Assembly: GCF_900112585.1 (NCBI RefSeq)
Contig: NZ_FOLY01000004.1
Coordinates: 248,001-312,000, forward strand
Length of the DNA: 64,000 nucleotides
Source: Kushneria avicenniae
GTDB lineage: Bacteria; Pseudomonadota; Gammaproteobacteria; Pseudomonadales; Halomonadaceae
Reading direction: 5' to 3'
In this document: piece by piece, positions 28,128 to 36,950 of the stretch
Layout of the letters: the number at the start of each line of letters is the position of its first letter
Numbering within the stretch: position 1 is the stretch's first letter
Made by a program: the position numbers and the translations under genes
The notes under the pieces: generated by a model
What the model was told of the DNA's origin: nothing
Databases searched by the model: none
Seen by the model: the letters and a program-made list of their open reading frames with translations, nothing else

Positions 28128-31100
28128 TTACACCTCTGCAAGCTCGGCGGCCTCCTCCACGCCCACCGATACCAGGCGCGACACGCCCGGCTCCTGCATG
28201 GTGACCCCCATCAGGCGGTCTGCTGCCTCCATGGCAATCTTGTTATGGGTAATGTAGATAAACTGCACGTTTTGCGACATCTCGCGAACAAGTTTTGCAT
28301 AACGTCCTACGTTGGCGTCATCCAGCGGCGCATCCACCTCATCGAGCATGCAAAAGGGTGCCGGATTGAGCTGGAAGATCGCAAATACCAGAGACAGCGC
28401 CGTGAGCGTCTTTTCTCCGCCGGAAAGCAGATGGATGGTGCTGTTTTTCTTGCCAGGCGGTGTGGCCATGATGGCCACGCCGGTTTCCAGCAGATCTTCG
28501 CCGGTCAGGGTCAGCCACGCCGAACCGCCGCCGAACACGCGCGGGAACAGCTCGCCAAGGCGTCGATTGACCTCCTCAAAGACCTGCTTGAAGCGGGTGC
28601 GCGTCTCCTGATCGATCTTTTTGATCGCCTGACTCAGGGTATCCAGAGCTTCGGTCAGCTCGTCATGCTGGCCCTGAAGATAGTCACGCCGCTCGAGCTG
28701 CTGGTCGTACTCTTCGATGGCGGCCAGATTGATCGCGCCCAGCCGACGAATTTTCTCGCTTACCGATTCAAGCTCGCCCTGCCAGACCTGATCACTGGCA
28801 TCGGCGGCCAGCCCCTCTTCCAGTGCCGTACGATCATGCCCCAGCTCGGTGATCTGCTGCTCCTGGGCTTCCGCCTTGAGTCGCAGCGCCTGGACATCCA
28901 TGCGTTCGGACTCCAGCTGCTCGCGCAGGGTCTCCAGCTCGCGCTCGTGGCCCTGACGCTTCTGCTCGAGTTCCCGCATGGTCGTGCCGATAGCGCTGGC
29001 CTCATCGCGGCACTCGTTGAGCAGCTGCTCCTCGCGGGTGCGCTGATGCAGGGATGCCTCCAGGGACTCACGCAGCGTTTCGAGCGGCTCGAGCGCCTCC
29101 TCGCGCTGCTGGCGCAGCATGTCGCGCTTCTCTTCAAGCCGCGCGCGTTGATCCCCGGCCCGGGCATGCTGCCCTTCGATACCCTGAAGCTCGGTGCTCA
29201 GGCGCTGGTGCTCCAGCTCCAGCGCGTTGATGGCCTCACGCGCCGGCGACATCCGCGCGTTGACGGCCTCGCGCGCCTCGCGGGTTTCACGGCGCTGACG
29301 CTCCAGCTGCTGACGCTGCGCCTCGTTGTCCTCGACCGCCTCCTGCGCCTGGTCCCACTGCTCGCGCGCCTGCTCATGCGTGAGCCGCTGCTCCTCGAGC
29401 TGCTCGCGCATGAGCGCCAGCTCTTCTTCAAGCTCGCTGTCACGACTGCGCAGATGATCAAGCCGGGTGCCAAGACGCGACTCCTCCAGCGCCAGCTGCT
29501 GACGGCGCTGCTGCTGCTCGCGCTGCCGGGCGTAGAGGGTCTCGAGCGCATCACTGTCACGACCGCGCTGCTCGCGAAGCTGCTCGATCTGCGCCTCATC
29601 AAAGGCCATGCGCTCATCCAGCCCGGCAAGCTCCAGATCGATGCGGTCACGGCGCTGACGGTTGGCCATCACGCTACCGGTCTGTTCATCATGGGTCTGA
29701 CGGTGCGCCCAGTGACGGCCCAGCCAGAGCCCGGAAGGGGCAATAACGCTCTCACCCGGCGACAGCCGCTCACGCAGGCGCCAGGCGTCAGCATCGTCCT
29801 CGGCTGTTCCAACCCGCGCCAGCACATCCGCCAGCGCATCGCCGCCACTCACGCGAGCGGCCAGTGTCCCTTCGGGGGACGACACGCTCGGCGAAGCATT
29901 ATCGAGCAGCGTCAGGGTGCCCGCCGTCAACGCCTCGAGCGCGGCGCCGGTACGGCCCATATCGCCGATCCGGGCCGCCAGCCAGGGGCGCAGGACGACA
30001 TCAACGGCCGTTTCCCAGCCGCTGTCGACCTGAAGACGTTCAGCAAGCTGCGGCGCATCCCCCAGATCAAACGCTGCCAGGTGCGCCTCCAGCGCCTCGT
30101 CACCGCTGTCCAGCGCAGCGCGAATGAGCGCTTCCAGCGAGGCCCGCTCGCCCTGAAGGGCGCTGCGCCGGGCGTTGTGCTCGTCGCGTGAGGCGCCCAG
30201 CGTCTGCAGCCGGGTCTCGACATCCTCCAGCCCCTGCTTGAGCTCAAGGCGGCGTGACTCGTCCGTCTCGATCTCGAGATCCAGCTCGGCCAGCTGTTCG
30301 GCAGCCATTTCGCGCGCCTCGAGCAGCGCTGTCTGTTCGGGCAGCTCGTCGCGCTGGCGCTGGCGCTGGGCGATGCGCGCGCCCAGATCGTTGATCACGC
30401 CATCAAGACGCTGCACCTCGCTCTGGGCGCGCTCGGCGCTGCGAGTATCATTTTGATGCTGCTCACTGAAGCGCTCCCAGGCCTCCAGCGCTTCCTGCTC
30501 ACGCGCACCGGCCTCTTCGAGCCCGGCCTCGATCATTTCAAGGTTTTCGCGAGCGGCCGCAAGCTTCGGTGCCAGCGACGCCAGCCGGGTAGTGATCTCC
30601 TGATAGCGCTCGTTGTCTTCACCGGCCAGACGCTCCAGGTCGCTCAGGTCGCGATCGATGGCGGCAATATCGGCCTGGCTCTGCTGTTCGCGCGCCCGGG
30701 CGCTTTCGAGCTGCTGCTCCAGTCGGGCAATGGCGGCGCCGGTGTCGTAGAAGGCACGCTGACGCTCATCAAGCGTCTCCGCCAGTGCGTCATGCTGGCT
30801 GCGGGACTGTTCGAGACGGTTTTCGCTCTCGCGCATGCCGAGCACATTGCGCTCGACGCTGTTTTCAAGCTCGCGCACCCGGGTCTCGCGCGTGTTCTGC
30901 TGCTCGCGCAGGGCGCGGGCGCGAATCAGGGCCAGCTCGCCCTTGAGACGATGCTCACGCCCTTTCAGCTCACGGTAGCGTCTGGCGGCGTCGGCCTGGC
31001 GTTTGAGGCGCTCGAGTTGCTTGTCGAGTTCCTCGCGCAGATCATCGAGTCGCTCGAGGTTCTCGGTGGTGCGCCGCATACGGTTTTCAGTCTCACGGCG

Positions 31101-31628
31101 GCGCTCCTTGTAGCGCGAGATGCCGGCAGCCTCCTCCAGGGTAGCGCGCAGTTCTTCCGGGCGCGCCTCGACCAGCCGGGAGATCATGCCCTGACCGATG
31201 ATGGCGTAGGAGCGCGGACCAAGGCCGGTCCCCAGAAACAGATCGGCGATATCGCGGCGACGGCATTTCTGGCCGTTGAAGAAATACTGGGACTGCCCAT
31301 CACGGGTAACCAGCCGGCGCACGGCGATCTCGGCGTACTGTGCCCAGGCCCCGCCCAGCTTGCCTTCACGGTTGTCAAAGGTGAGTTCGATCGAGGCCTG
31401 ACCGACCGGCTTGCGCCCGGTCGAACCGTTGAAGATGACATCGGCCATCGATTCGCCGCGCAGGTATTTGGCCGAGGATTCGCCCATGACCCAGCGTACG
31501 GCATCGATGACGTTGGACTTGCCACAGCCGTTGGGCCCGACAATGGCAGTCATGTCGGTATCAAAGGGGACTGTCACCGGGTCGACAAAGGATTTGAAGC
31601 CGACCAGTTTGATCGATGTCAGGCGCAT
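28128..31628 (-). CDS. smc: Chromosome partition protein Smc
   Basis: An 1166-residue SMC ATPase for chromosome condensation and segregation. The N-terminal head carries Walker A GPNGCGKSNV (residues 32-41), followed by a long coiled coil, a hinge domain (about 510-640), a returning coiled coil, and the C-terminal head with signature LLSGGEKTLTALSLVF and Walker B FCMLDEVDAPLDD. The protein starts MRLTSIKLVGFKSF, the standard Smc beginning. A 220-bp gap precedes zipA. Canonical Smc together with recA, ligA and zipA agrees with a pseudomonad-type rather than a MukB-type gammaproteobacterium. Confidence 0.96.
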   Translation of the reverse strand: MRLTSIKLVGFKSFVDPVTVPFDTDMTAIVGPNGCGKSNVIDAVRWVMGESSAKYLRGESMADVIFNGSTGRKPVGQASIELTFDNREGKLGGAWAQYAEIAVRRLVTRDGQSQYFFNGQKCRRRDIADLFLGTGLGPRSYAIIGQGMISRLVEARPEELRATLEEAAGISRYKERRRETENRMRRTTENLERLDDLREELDKQLERLKRQADAARRYRELKGREHRLKGELALIRARALREQQNTRETRVRELENSVERNVLGMRESENRLEQSRSQHDALAETLDERQRAFYDTGAAIARLEQQLESARAREQQSQADIAAIDRDLSDLERLAGEDNERYQEITTRLASLAPKLAAARENLEMIEAGLEEAGAREQEALEAWERFSEQHQNDTRSAERAQSEVQRLDGVINDLGARIAQRQRQRDELPEQTALLEAREMAAEQLAELDLEIETDESRRLELKQGLEDVETRLQTLGASRDEHNARRSALQGERASLEALIRAALDSGDEALEAHLAAFDLGDAPQLAERLQVDSGWETAVDVVLRPWLAARIGDMGRTGAALEALTAGTLTLLDNASPSVSSPEGTLAARVSGGDALADVLARVGTAEDDADAWRLRERLSPGESVIAPSGLWLGRHWAHRQTHDEQTGSVMANRQRRDRIDLELAGLDERMAFDEAQIEQLREQRGRDSDALETLYARQREQQQRRQQLALEESRLGTRLDHLRSRDSELEEELALMREQLEEQRLTHEQAREQWDQAQEAVEDNEAQRQQLERQRRETREAREAVNARMSPAREAINALELEHQRLSTELQGIEGQHARAGDQRARLEEKRDMLRQQREEALEPLETLRESLEASLHQRTREEQLLNECRDEASAIGTTMRELEQKRQGHERELETLREQLESERMDVQALRLKAEAQEQQITELGHDRTALEEGLAADASDQVWQGELESVSEKIRRLGAINLAAIEEYDQQLERRDYLQGQHDELTEALDTLSQAIKKIDQETRTRFKQVFEEVNRRLGELFPRVFGGGSAWLTLTGEDLLETGVAIMATPPGKKNSTIHLLSGGEKTLTALSLVFAIFQLNPAPFCMLDEVDAPLDDANVGRYAKLVREMSQNVQFIYITHNKIAMEAADRLMGVTMQEPGVSRLVSVGVEEAAELAEV

Positions 31629-31924
31629 TCCAGTGGACAGCTCCGGAAACAGGACAATCGGCGCTCACAGGGCAGCAGCCCACAGGCTGTCGTGCCCCCG
31701 GTCAGCGCCGCGGCAAAGCGCGCCACTCTACTACGATTGGCGCCCTTTCTCCATGTCAACGACTACCGCCACGCCATGGTTTCGGTTACCTTTGAAAGGT
31801 TGTTTGTGACACGCCCGACACCTTCCCCTTCAGGGTAACATTCGTGTCACACTATCCTTGCGACGACGCATGACGTGTCGCCGGTCATGTGCCAGCCCAT
31901 CGGATGCCTCTTCAGGGAGTTCTC

Positions 31925-32413
31925 ATGTCAGCCCACACCGAGCCACGTTTCCTGCACCGCACCCCCAACATCCCGCTGGTCGAGGATGCCTGGGAGGAGA
32001 TCGACGCCAGCGAGCTGGTGGAGGTTCCACTGCTGGGGACCGTCTCGGCCGGCATGCCGATGGAAGCCTGCGCCGACGATGAAACGGTGCGCATCCCCTC
32101 GCGCATGGTGCGCCGCAACACCTATGCGCTTCGGGTACGCGGTGACTCGATGATCGACTGCAACATCCATGACGGCGACATCATCATTATCGAAAAGCTC
32201 GAATCCGCCGAAAACGGCGAGACCGCCGTGGTGCTGATCAATAATCAGGAAGTGACCCTCAAGAAGGTCTACATCGACAAGGCCGGTGTTCGCCTGCAGC
32301 CGGCCAACGCCACCATGCCGCCCATCTATCTCAAAAATGACGATATCCAGGTGCTGGGGCTGGTGATGGGCGTGGCTCGTCGTCCGGCCAACTCGACCTT
32401 CAACGCCTCCTGA
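31925..32413 (+). CDS. LexA-like S24 peptidase lacking the DNA-binding domain
   Basis: A 162-residue protein that covers only the LexA/UmuD-type peptidase domain. Near the N-terminus VPLLGTVSAGMPMEA resembles the self-cleavage region (predicted Ala42-Gly43), followed by RVRGDSMIDCNIHDGDIIII with catalytic Ser75 and EVTLKK with catalytic Lys113. The spacing is like LexA, so auto-cleavage should be possible. Only about 35 residues precede the cleavage site, too few for the LexA winged helix. The start has GGGAG upstream, and no upstream frame supplies a helix-turn-helix. No umuC-like gene is adjacent. It is three bases from yigZ, so the two probably form an operon. Confidence 0.8.
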   Translation: MSAHTEPRFLHRTPNIPLVEDAWEEIDASELVEVPLLGTVSAGMPMEACADDETVRIPSRMVRRNTYALRVRGDSMIDCNIHDGDIIIIEKLESAENGETAVVLINNQEVTLKKVYIDKAGVRLQPANATMPPIYLKNDDIQVLGLVMGVARRPANSTFNAS

Positions 32414-32415
32414 GC

Positions 32416-33051
32416 ATGCGCTATCCCGTTCCTGACCTCGAACCTGCGTACTATCACGAAGAGAGCCTCGAGGTACAAAAGAGTCGCTTCATTGCACGCG
32501 TGGCGCATGTCACCACCCCCGAGCAGGCCCAGCAGTTGATCGACCGAGCACGTCTTGATCATCCCGATGCGTCACACCACTGCTCGGCCTTCATTGCCGG
32601 GGCACCGAACGAGCAGAACGCCATCGGCTTTTCCGACGATGGCGAACCCGGCGGCACCGCCGGCCGGCCCATGTATCAGGCGCTGGAAGGCAGCGGCACG
32701 GGACAGATCGCCGCCGTCATCATCCGCTACTTTGGCGGCACTAAACTGGGCACCGGCGGGCTGGTGCGCGCCTACTCGAAAGCATTGCTGCAGGCGCTTG
32801 AAACGCTTCCCACCCGGGCATACATCACCCGCCGTCCGCTGTGGCTGACGACGGACTTCGCTTTCGAGCATGAGCTGCGCCGCTGGGCAGAGCTCAACGA
32901 GGCGACTGTCGATCAGGCGCTGCACGATGCCGGCGGTGTCACCCTGCGCCTTGCCTGGCCGATGGATCGAACGCCCGATCTTGAAGGCCTGCACTCACGC
33001 CTCAAGGGACGCTTGACCCGTCACGACGAACCGCCTGAAGCGCGGGTCTGA
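32416..33051 (+). CDS. yigZ: YigZ/IMPACT family protein
   Basis: A 211-residue protein of the UPF0029/IMPACT family. The N-terminal domain holds the family signature SDDGEPGGTAGRPM and VIIRYFGGTKLGTGGLVRAY; the C-terminal domain is the small ferredoxin-like DUF1949. E. coli YigZ is structurally related to ribosome-associated proteins but its role is undefined. It begins two bases after the stop of the S24 peptidase gene. Confidence 0.9.
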   Translation: MRYPVPDLEPAYYHEESLEVQKSRFIARVAHVTTPEQAQQLIDRARLDHPDASHHCSAFIAGAPNEQNAIGFSDDGEPGGTAGRPMYQALEGSGTGQIAAVIIRYFGGTKLGTGGLVRAYSKALLQALETLPTRAYITRRPLWLTTDFAFEHELRRWAELNEATVDQALHDAGGVTLRLAWPMDRTPDLEGLHSRLKGRLTRHDEPPEARV

Positions 33052-33121
33052 GCCTTTTTAACAGCGGCCCGGTGCTTCAGTGATGATCACTGCCCCGTCG
33101 CTCCCGACAAGGAGGGCCTTC

Positions 33122-34753
33122 ATGCACCACGCCTTTTCACACCAGAACCCCTACCCTTCCTGTCGCAGCGCCACCTATGCTCGCCGGGGCATGATTGCGG
33201 CCTCCCAGCCGCAGGCTGCTCAGGTCGGGCGCGATATTCTGGCCGCCGGTGGCAACGCGGTGGACGCTGCCATTGCCACGGCTGCGGCGCTGACCGTGGT
33301 CGAGCCGACCGGCAACGGGATTGGTGGTGATGCCTTTGCACTGGTGTGGATGCAGGATGATGACGGCAGCGGTCGGCTGCACGGGCTCAATGCCAGCGGA
33401 GTATCCCCGCAGGCGCTGACCCGCGAGGCAGTCACACGTGACGGACATGACCACATGCCGCTTTATGGCTGGACGCCGGTGACGGTACCGGGGACGCCGT
33501 CGGCCTGGGCAGCGCTGTCCGAGCGCTTCGGCCAACTGCCCTTCGAGGATCTGCTGGCACCGGCCATTTTGCTGGCTCGAGAGGGCTTTCCGGTCTCACC
33601 GGCGATCAGCGAGCAGTGGCAGCGCGCCGAAAAACGCTTTCGCCCGGTATTTACCGACCCCGCCACGCAGGCCTGGTTTTCGCTGTTCACGCCGGAGGGT
33701 CATGCCCCACAGCCTGGCGACCTGTTCAAAAGCGAACGCCACGCCATCACGCTGGAGTCGCTGGCGCAAAGTCGCTGCGAGAGCTTTTACCGCGGCGCGC
33801 TGGCCGAGAAAATCGACGCCTTCTCGCGCGCCACGGGCGGCTATCTGCGCGCGACGGATCTGGCGGCTCATCAGGTCGAGTGGGTCGATCCGATCAGCGT
33901 GACCTATCGCGGCGTGGATGTGTGGGAGATTCCGCCCAACGGTCAGGGCATCGTGGCCCTGATGGGCCTCAACATCATGCAGGGCTTCGAGGATCTGCAC
34001 GCTCGCGATGACATTACGGTGCTGCATCGCCAGTGCGAGGCGATCAAGCTGGCCTACGCCGACGGCCACGCTTTTGTGACTCACGCCGAGCACATGACCA
34101 CCCGCGTCGAGGATCTATTGAGCCAGCAATACGCCGCGCATCGTCGCCGCGAGATCACCGGGTCCGCCCTCGACCCGACGCCGGGAACCCCGCATGCCGG
34201 CGGCACGGTCTATCTGGCCACGGCCGACGAAAACGGCAACATGGTGTCGTTCATTCAGAGCAACTATCACAATTTCGGCTCGGGCGTCGTGATCCCTGAC
34301 ACCGGCATCGCGCTGCACAACCGCGGTCACGGCTTCAGTCTGCAGGCCGATCATGTCAATGTGGTTGCCCCGGGCAAGAAGACCTTTCATACCATCATTC
34401 CCGGCTTTTTGACCCGCGACGGCCGGGCGCTTGGCCCCTTCGGCGTCATGGGCGGCTTCATGCAGCCTCAGGGCCACATGCAGGTCGTCATGAACCTGCT
34501 CGATTTCGGTCTCAACCCACAGGCGGCGCTGGACGCCCCACGCTGGCAATGGATCGGCGGGCGGCGCATCAGCGTAGAGCACGGCTATCCGCTCCACCTG
34601 CTGCGCGAAATGACCCGGCGCGGCCACGAGGTTGACTACGCCTTTGATCTGACCGGTTTCGGACGCGGTCAGATCATTCTTCGCGACCCGGACACCGGCG
34701 TACTGTGCGGCGGTACAGAACCGCGCACCGATTCAGCGATTGCCGTGCTCTAG
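33122..34753 (+). CDS. Gamma-glutamyltransferase family protein (cytoplasmic, YwrD-like)
   Basis: A 543-residue Ntn-hydrolase of the gamma-glutamyltransferase family. Self-processing is predicted before Thr362 in PHAGGTVYLATADENGNMVS, giving a large and a small subunit; the substrate region GTVYLATAD and PGFLTRDGRALGPFGVMGGF are conserved. It starts at ATG 33122 with AGGAGG upstream. No signal peptide is seen, unlike periplasmic Ggt, so it is probably cytoplasmic and of the YwrD-type branch, whose substrates (gamma-glutamyl peptides, cephalosporin-like or unknown amides) are not settled. It appears monocistronic. Confidence 0.85.
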   Translation: MHHAFSHQNPYPSCRSATYARRGMIAASQPQAAQVGRDILAAGGNAVDAAIATAAALTVVEPTGNGIGGDAFALVWMQDDDGSGRLHGLNASGVSPQALTREAVTRDGHDHMPLYGWTPVTVPGTPSAWAALSERFGQLPFEDLLAPAILLAREGFPVSPAISEQWQRAEKRFRPVFTDPATQAWFSLFTPEGHAPQPGDLFKSERHAITLESLAQSRCESFYRGALAEKIDAFSRATGGYLRATDLAAHQVEWVDPISVTYRGVDVWEIPPNGQGIVALMGLNIMQGFEDLHARDDITVLHRQCEAIKLAYADGHAFVTHAEHMTTRVEDLLSQQYAAHRRREITGSALDPTPGTPHAGGTVYLATADENGNMVSFIQSNYHNFGSGVVIPDTGIALHNRGHGFSLQADHVNVVAPGKKTFHTIIPGFLTRDGRALGPFGVMGGFMQPQGHMQVVMNLLDFGLNPQAALDAPRWQWIGGRRISVEHGYPLHLLREMTRRGHEVDYAFDLTGFGRGQIILRDPDTGVLCGGTEPRTDSAIAVL

Positions 34754-34912
34754 GCGCTGCGAGGCATCACACGGGCGCCTGCCGTCTCGCGACACGACCC
34801 GGGCAACCTGTGACCCGATGGGCTGACATGCCCACGATCGAGTGCGACGCTTGCCATTGCGCCCCACATGCCTATGATGGCGGCGCCAATCACGAACCCT
34901 GCGGATGTCGCC

Positions 34913-35929
34913 ATGTCAGTCACTTCCCTTTCTACCGCCACGGACGATGCATCACCCCGCTCCGGTCTGATCGGCCTTGCGCCCATGGAGGGCGTTATCG
35001 ACGCCCTGACACGCGCCCTTCTGACCGAATCAGGCGGCTTTGACTGGAGCGTGACCGAATTCGTGCGCGTCACCGACGCTCGTCTGCCACCAAGGGTTTT
35101 CCAACGCCTCTGTCCGGAGCTTGATCACGGCAGCCAGACTCCGGCCGGCACGCCGGTACATCTACAGCTGCTGGGCTCGCAGCCTGACACGCTCGGGGAA
35201 AACGCGCGGGTCGCGGCCGCTCTGGGCGCACCGGTGGTCGACATGAACTTCGGCTGCCCGGCAAAGACGGTCAATCGCCACGACGGCGGCGCCGCGCTGC
35301 TGCAGTCTCCCGAACGGGTCTACCGCGCCGTAAAGGGCGTCCATGAGGCGTTGAAGGGCACCGGCATCCCGGTCACGGCCAAGCTGCGCCTTGGGTTCGA
35401 GGACAAGACGCTGGCGCTGGAGTGCGCCCGCGCCGCAGAAGATGGTGGCGCGCAGCGACTGGTAGTGCACGCCCGTACCCGCCGCGAAGGCTATCGTCCG
35501 CCGGCGCACTGGGCGTGGGTCGGCCGCATTCGCGAGCGCGCCGATGTGCCGGTGGTGGTCAACGGCGACATCTGGACGCTGGAAGACTACTGGCGCGCCC
35601 GGGAGGTGAGCGGTTGTCGGGATGTCATGCTGGGGCGAGCGGCGCTGGCTGACCCATGGCTGGCACGTCGTATCCGCCACTGGCAGCACACGGGGGAGCG
35701 TCTACCGGCCACGCGCTGGGAGGATCGCAGCGCCTTTCTGATCGGCTACGCCGAGCGCATTGATCCGTGCCTGCCCTCGAAGGTCGTGGTGTCGCTTTTG
35801 AAGCAGTGGCTCAACATCATGCGTCAGCACGACAGCGAGGCCGGCGAACATTTTCAGCGACTGCGCCGCATTACGGTGCTTGAGGACTTCATGATGGCGC
35901 TGCGGGAGGACATTTCAGTACCGGACTGA
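34913..35929 (+). CDS. dusC: tRNA-dihydrouridine(16) synthase DusC
   Basis: A 338-residue flavoenzyme reducing uridine 16 of tRNA with NADPH. It shows the Dus barrel motifs LAPMEGVIDALTRALL near the N-terminus, MNFGCPAKTVNRHDGGAALL with the catalytic Cys, KLRLGFEDK, VVHARTRREGY and NGDIWTLEDY; the C-terminal helical domain carries SKVVVSLLKQWLN, typical of DusC. The ATG at 34913 is chosen because the conserved protein starts soon after; an upstream in-frame ATG at 34868 is possible and neither has a strong ribosome-binding site. It is followed by a bidirectional terminator shared with the convergent tRNA operon. Confidence 0.9.
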   Translation: MSVTSLSTATDDASPRSGLIGLAPMEGVIDALTRALLTESGGFDWSVTEFVRVTDARLPPRVFQRLCPELDHGSQTPAGTPVHLQLLGSQPDTLGENARVAAALGAPVVDMNFGCPAKTVNRHDGGAALLQSPERVYRAVKGVHEALKGTGIPVTAKLRLGFEDKTLALECARAAEDGGAQRLVVHARTRREGYRPPAHWAWVGRIRERADVPVVVNGDIWTLEDYWRAREVSGCRDVMLGRAALADPWLARRIRHWQHTGERLPATRWEDRSAFLIGYAERIDPCLPSKVVVSLLKQWLNIMRQHDSEAGEHFQRLRRITVLEDFMMALREDISVPD

Positions 35930-36053
35930 GGCATCAGGCGGTACTGCCCTTTTCTGCATGATAAGGCGAGACATGAGATGGCGTGAGGCCTGCCCATGGC
36001 ATGCCTGTCGGCTGGAAAGGCTGGAGACAGCATCCACAAGGGGTATAAAACAG

Positions 36054-36081
36054 AAAACCCCGTCCAGAAGGACGGGGTTTT
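36054..36081. terminator. Bidirectional terminator between dusC and the tRNA cluster
   Basis: A perfect 12-bp stem (AAAACCCCGTCC / GGACGGGGTTTT, loop AGAA) with A and T at the two feet. It ends seven bases from the 3' end of the first tRNA-Arg, and stops the tRNA transcript on the minus strand and read-through from dusC on the plus strand. Confidence 0.93.
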
Positions 36082-36087
36082 GAGATC

Positions 36088-36164
36088 TGGCGCGCCCGGG
36101 AGGATTCGAACCTCCGACCACCTGATTCGTAGTCAGGTACTCTATCCAGCTGAGCTACGGGCGC
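36088..36164 (-). tRNA. tRNA-Arg (ACG), copy 1
   Basis: A 77-nucleotide cloverleaf read on the minus strand starting GCGCCCGTAGCTCAGCTGGA and ending with encoded CCA. The anticodon loop CTACGAA gives anticodon ACG (decodes CGU/CGC/CGA after A-to-I editing). The acceptor stem is GCGCCCG/CGGGCGC. It is base-for-base identical to the neighbouring copy. Confidence 0.97.
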
Positions 36165-36192
36165 AGATAACAGTTTTTACATCTTTGTCTGA

Positions 36193-36269
36193 TGGCGCGC
36201 CCGGGAGGATTCGAACCTCCGACCACCTGATTCGTAGTCAGGTACTCTATCCAGCTGAGCTACGGGCGC
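36193..36269 (-). tRNA. tRNA-Arg (ACG), copy 2
   Basis: A second 77-nucleotide tRNA-Arg with anticodon ACG and encoded CCA, identical to the copy 28 bases downstream. Tandem duplication with short, different spacers points to one multicistronic tRNA transcript starting at the tRNA-Ser gene. Confidence 0.97.
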
Positions 36270-36339
36270 AACAAAAGTACTGCAGATTGAATGTCTTGTT
36301 CGCCTTGAGGGCGGGCTTGTCGACATTCGATACCGAAGG

Positions 36340-36432
36340 TGGCGGAGAGAGAGGGATTCGAACCCTCGATAGGGCTATAAACCCTATACTCCCTTAGCAG
36401 GGGAGCGCCTTCAGCCACTCGGCCATCTCTCC
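36340..36432 (-). tRNA. tRNA-Ser (GCT)
   Basis: A 93-nucleotide class II tRNA on the minus strand. It starts GGAGAGATGGCCGAGTGGCT, with anticodon loop CTGCTAA (anticodon GCT, for AGC/AGU), a long variable arm (TATAGGG...CCCTATC) characteristic of serine tRNAs, and encoded CCA. It is the first gene of the tRNA-Ser/Arg/Arg operon downstream of csrA. Confidence 0.97.
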
Positions 36433-36543
36433 TCGATCGGTACGGCGCGCATATTACCTGGTTTACTATTCCCTGTCCAGACCCGAGTGAAAAAATCTTA
36501 TGATTCAATATATTCGACTGGATATCCGCGCAGGTATGCGGCC

Positions 36544-36741
36544 TCAGGCGGGGCCATTATCGTTGTCGCTATCGACCTTCTCATGCTGGATACGCTGATA
36601 AATCTCTTCACGATGCACGGAGACATTTCTGGGGGCATTCACTCCCAGACGGACCTGGTTGCCCTTGACGCCGAGCACGGTCACGGTAATTTCATCGCCA
36701 ACCATGAGTGTCTCACCCACGCGGCGAGTCAGGATGAGCAT
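36544..36741 (-). CDS. csrA: Carbon storage regulator CsrA
   Basis: A 65-residue RNA-binding regulator, [20 protein letters not shown] at the start, with the [16 protein letters not shown] element that forms the RNA-binding strand (Arg44 region). CsrA dimers bind GGA motifs in mRNA leaders to control carbon flow, motility and biofilm. It sits between lysC and the tRNA cluster, the order conserved in many gammaproteobacteria. AGGAGGT precedes the start on the minus strand. Confidence 0.97.
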   Translation of the reverse strand: MLILTRRVGETLMVGDEITVTVLGVKGNQVRLGVNAPRNVSVHREEIYQRIQHEKVDSDNDNGPA

Positions 36742-36950
36742 TGCGACCTCCTTTTCATTGCTGCTTCCCTATACAAATCTTCATATAGATCGTGCACCGG
36801 ATTGAATTAAGCGGAGCATTATGCGTCAAGCCGACCCATGAGCCAACCTGTGTTATATAGCTCGCCTTTCTTTCCTGGTACACGATCACTGGTTCAGTGT
36901 GGCAGAAAGCCCCGCAAGCACCACCCTGATACCGGGTATTACCGTTTTTT

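Noticed and set aside
28089..30191. Long plus-strand open frame (700 codons) opposite smc
   Set aside because: It lies wholly antisense to the coiled-coil region of smc. The frame is open because of GC-rich third positions and repetitive Glu/Arg/Leu codons; its translation is low-complexity Leu/Gln/Arg with no domain.
36088..36432. tRNA cluster as integration site of a genomic island
   Set aside because: No integrase or partial tRNA repeat is nearby, both flanks are core genes, and the duplicate tRNA-Arg is complete.
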